NCBI RefSeq assembly: GCF_014844135.1
Contig: NZ_CP041403.1
Coordinates: 1,426,001 to 1,490,000, forward strand
Reading direction: 5' to 3'
Length of the DNA stretch: 64,000 nucleotides
Origin: Arcobacter sp. FWKO B
GTDB lineage: Bacteria > Campylobacterota > Campylobacteria > Campylobacterales > Arcobacteraceae
Notes under the pieces: generated by a model
What the model saw: only the letters and a program-made list of their open reading frames with translations
What the model was told of the DNA's origin: nothing
Databases searched by the model: none
Program-made: the position numbers and the translations under genes
Part shown: positions 63,719 to 64,000 of the stretch, one piece after another
Layout of the letters: every line of letters starts with the position of its first letter
Position numbering within the stretch: the first letter of the stretch is position 1

Positions 63719-64000
63719 TTAAATATTTTGTATAGGTGGTGAGAAAAAATATCCTTGAGAGTAATCAACTTCTAGTTTTTGTAAAATCTCTAATATTTCT
63801 TTATTTTCAACAAACTCAGCAACGGTTTTTATTCCCATTTCTTTCGCAAATTTTACAATTACTGATACAACTACATATGAGCTGTGATTTGTAGCAATAT
63901 CTTTTATTAAAGAACCATCTATTTTTATAAAGTCAGCTTTTAGTTTAATAAGGTATTCAAAGTTTGAATAACCTGTTCCAAAGTCATCTATAGCAATCTT
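63719..64000 (-). CDS. EAL-domain protein, C-terminal end (runs off the window)
   Basis: The last 93 residues of a cyclic-di-GMP phosphodiesterase-type EAL domain. IAIDDFGTGYSNFEYL has the DDFGTGYS metal-binding motif, ADFIKIDGSLIKDI the KIDxxLI motif, and VAEFVENKEIL the conserved glutamate of the VAEGVE motif, with F in place of G. The protein ends YSQGYFFSPPIQNI. The N-terminal part, including the EAL motif itself, is outside. Catalytic capacity cannot be judged from this piece alone. Confidence 0.9.
   Translation of the reverse strand, partial: KIAIDDFGTGYSNFEYLIKLKADFIKIDGSLIKDIATNHSSYVVVSVIVKFAKEMGIKTVAEFVENKEILEILQKLEVDYSQGYFFSPPIQNI

Overview
The window is AT-rich, densely packed bacterial chromosome, most likely from a sulfur-oxidising member of the Campylobacterota (Epsilonproteobacteria; Sulfurimonas- or Arcobacter-like). 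The pointers are a futalosine-pathway menaquinone gene (mqnD), FliW, a periplasmic soxXYZAB cluster, class I c-type cytochromes, hrcA-grpE-dnaK behind a CIRCE operator, a succinyldiaminopimelate transaminase of the Campylobacter type, a cysteine-type formate dehydrogenase and many tightly overlapping operons. The genus cannot be fixed from the sequence alone. No rRNA, tRNA, insertion sequence, prophage or CRISPR array was seen.

Layout. 1-9.6 kb (minus strand) is one cobalamin operon: btuB outer-membrane receptor, a small transcobalamin-like (DUF4430-type) periplasmic protein, btuF-btuD-btuC importer, cbiA, bluB, an APH-fold kinase, cobT, cobU and the start of cobD. It is led by a 59-codon small ORF with an excellent ribosome site that may overlap a diverged cobalamin riboswitch. 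9.6-18 kb is an accessory stretch: a conserved hypothetical gene, a small gene plus an ADP-ribosyltransferase-like protein (possible toxin-antitoxin pair), a methyltransferase, a chemoreceptor, purT and three tandem FlgO-like lipoproteins facing fliW. 18-23.4 kb holds murB-mqnD and, divergently, the heat-shock operon hrcA-grpE-dnaK.

23.5-32.9 kb is a sulfur-oxidation island. A Cache-like membrane sensor, an OmpR-type regulator and a histidine kinase precede soxX-Y-Z-A-B, a SoxH-like metallohydrolase, a DsrE-like protein and a tandem DUF302-like protein. Two exact 10-bp repeats at 11-bp spacing in front of soxX are a plausible binding site for the adjacent regulator. 32.9-42 kb (minus) carries an OmpA-like membrane protein, an SDR, a HepT/MntA toxin-antitoxin pair and a seven-gene operon (CPA2 antiporter, tandem USP, PII-like, CBS, DUF1538 membrane protein, SPL-like radical SAM protein, DedA) that looks like a regulated ion-transport module. 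42-64 kb is mainly housekeeping: metH with a nucleosidase, thiE, atpB, ilvA, trmD-rplS, tgt, dapC, murC, hemH, a bioF-like gene, yraN, a formate dehydrogenase with thiS, and the end of an EAL-domain gene.

Cutting across the window are tandem 7-bp repeats at six loci. Two lie inside genes and add peptide segments without breaking the frame (cbiA and metH), one supplies the leader of trmD, and two are inverted arrays that can fold. A second palindromic repeat type lies between atpB and thiE, and a long hairpin separates grpE from dnaK.
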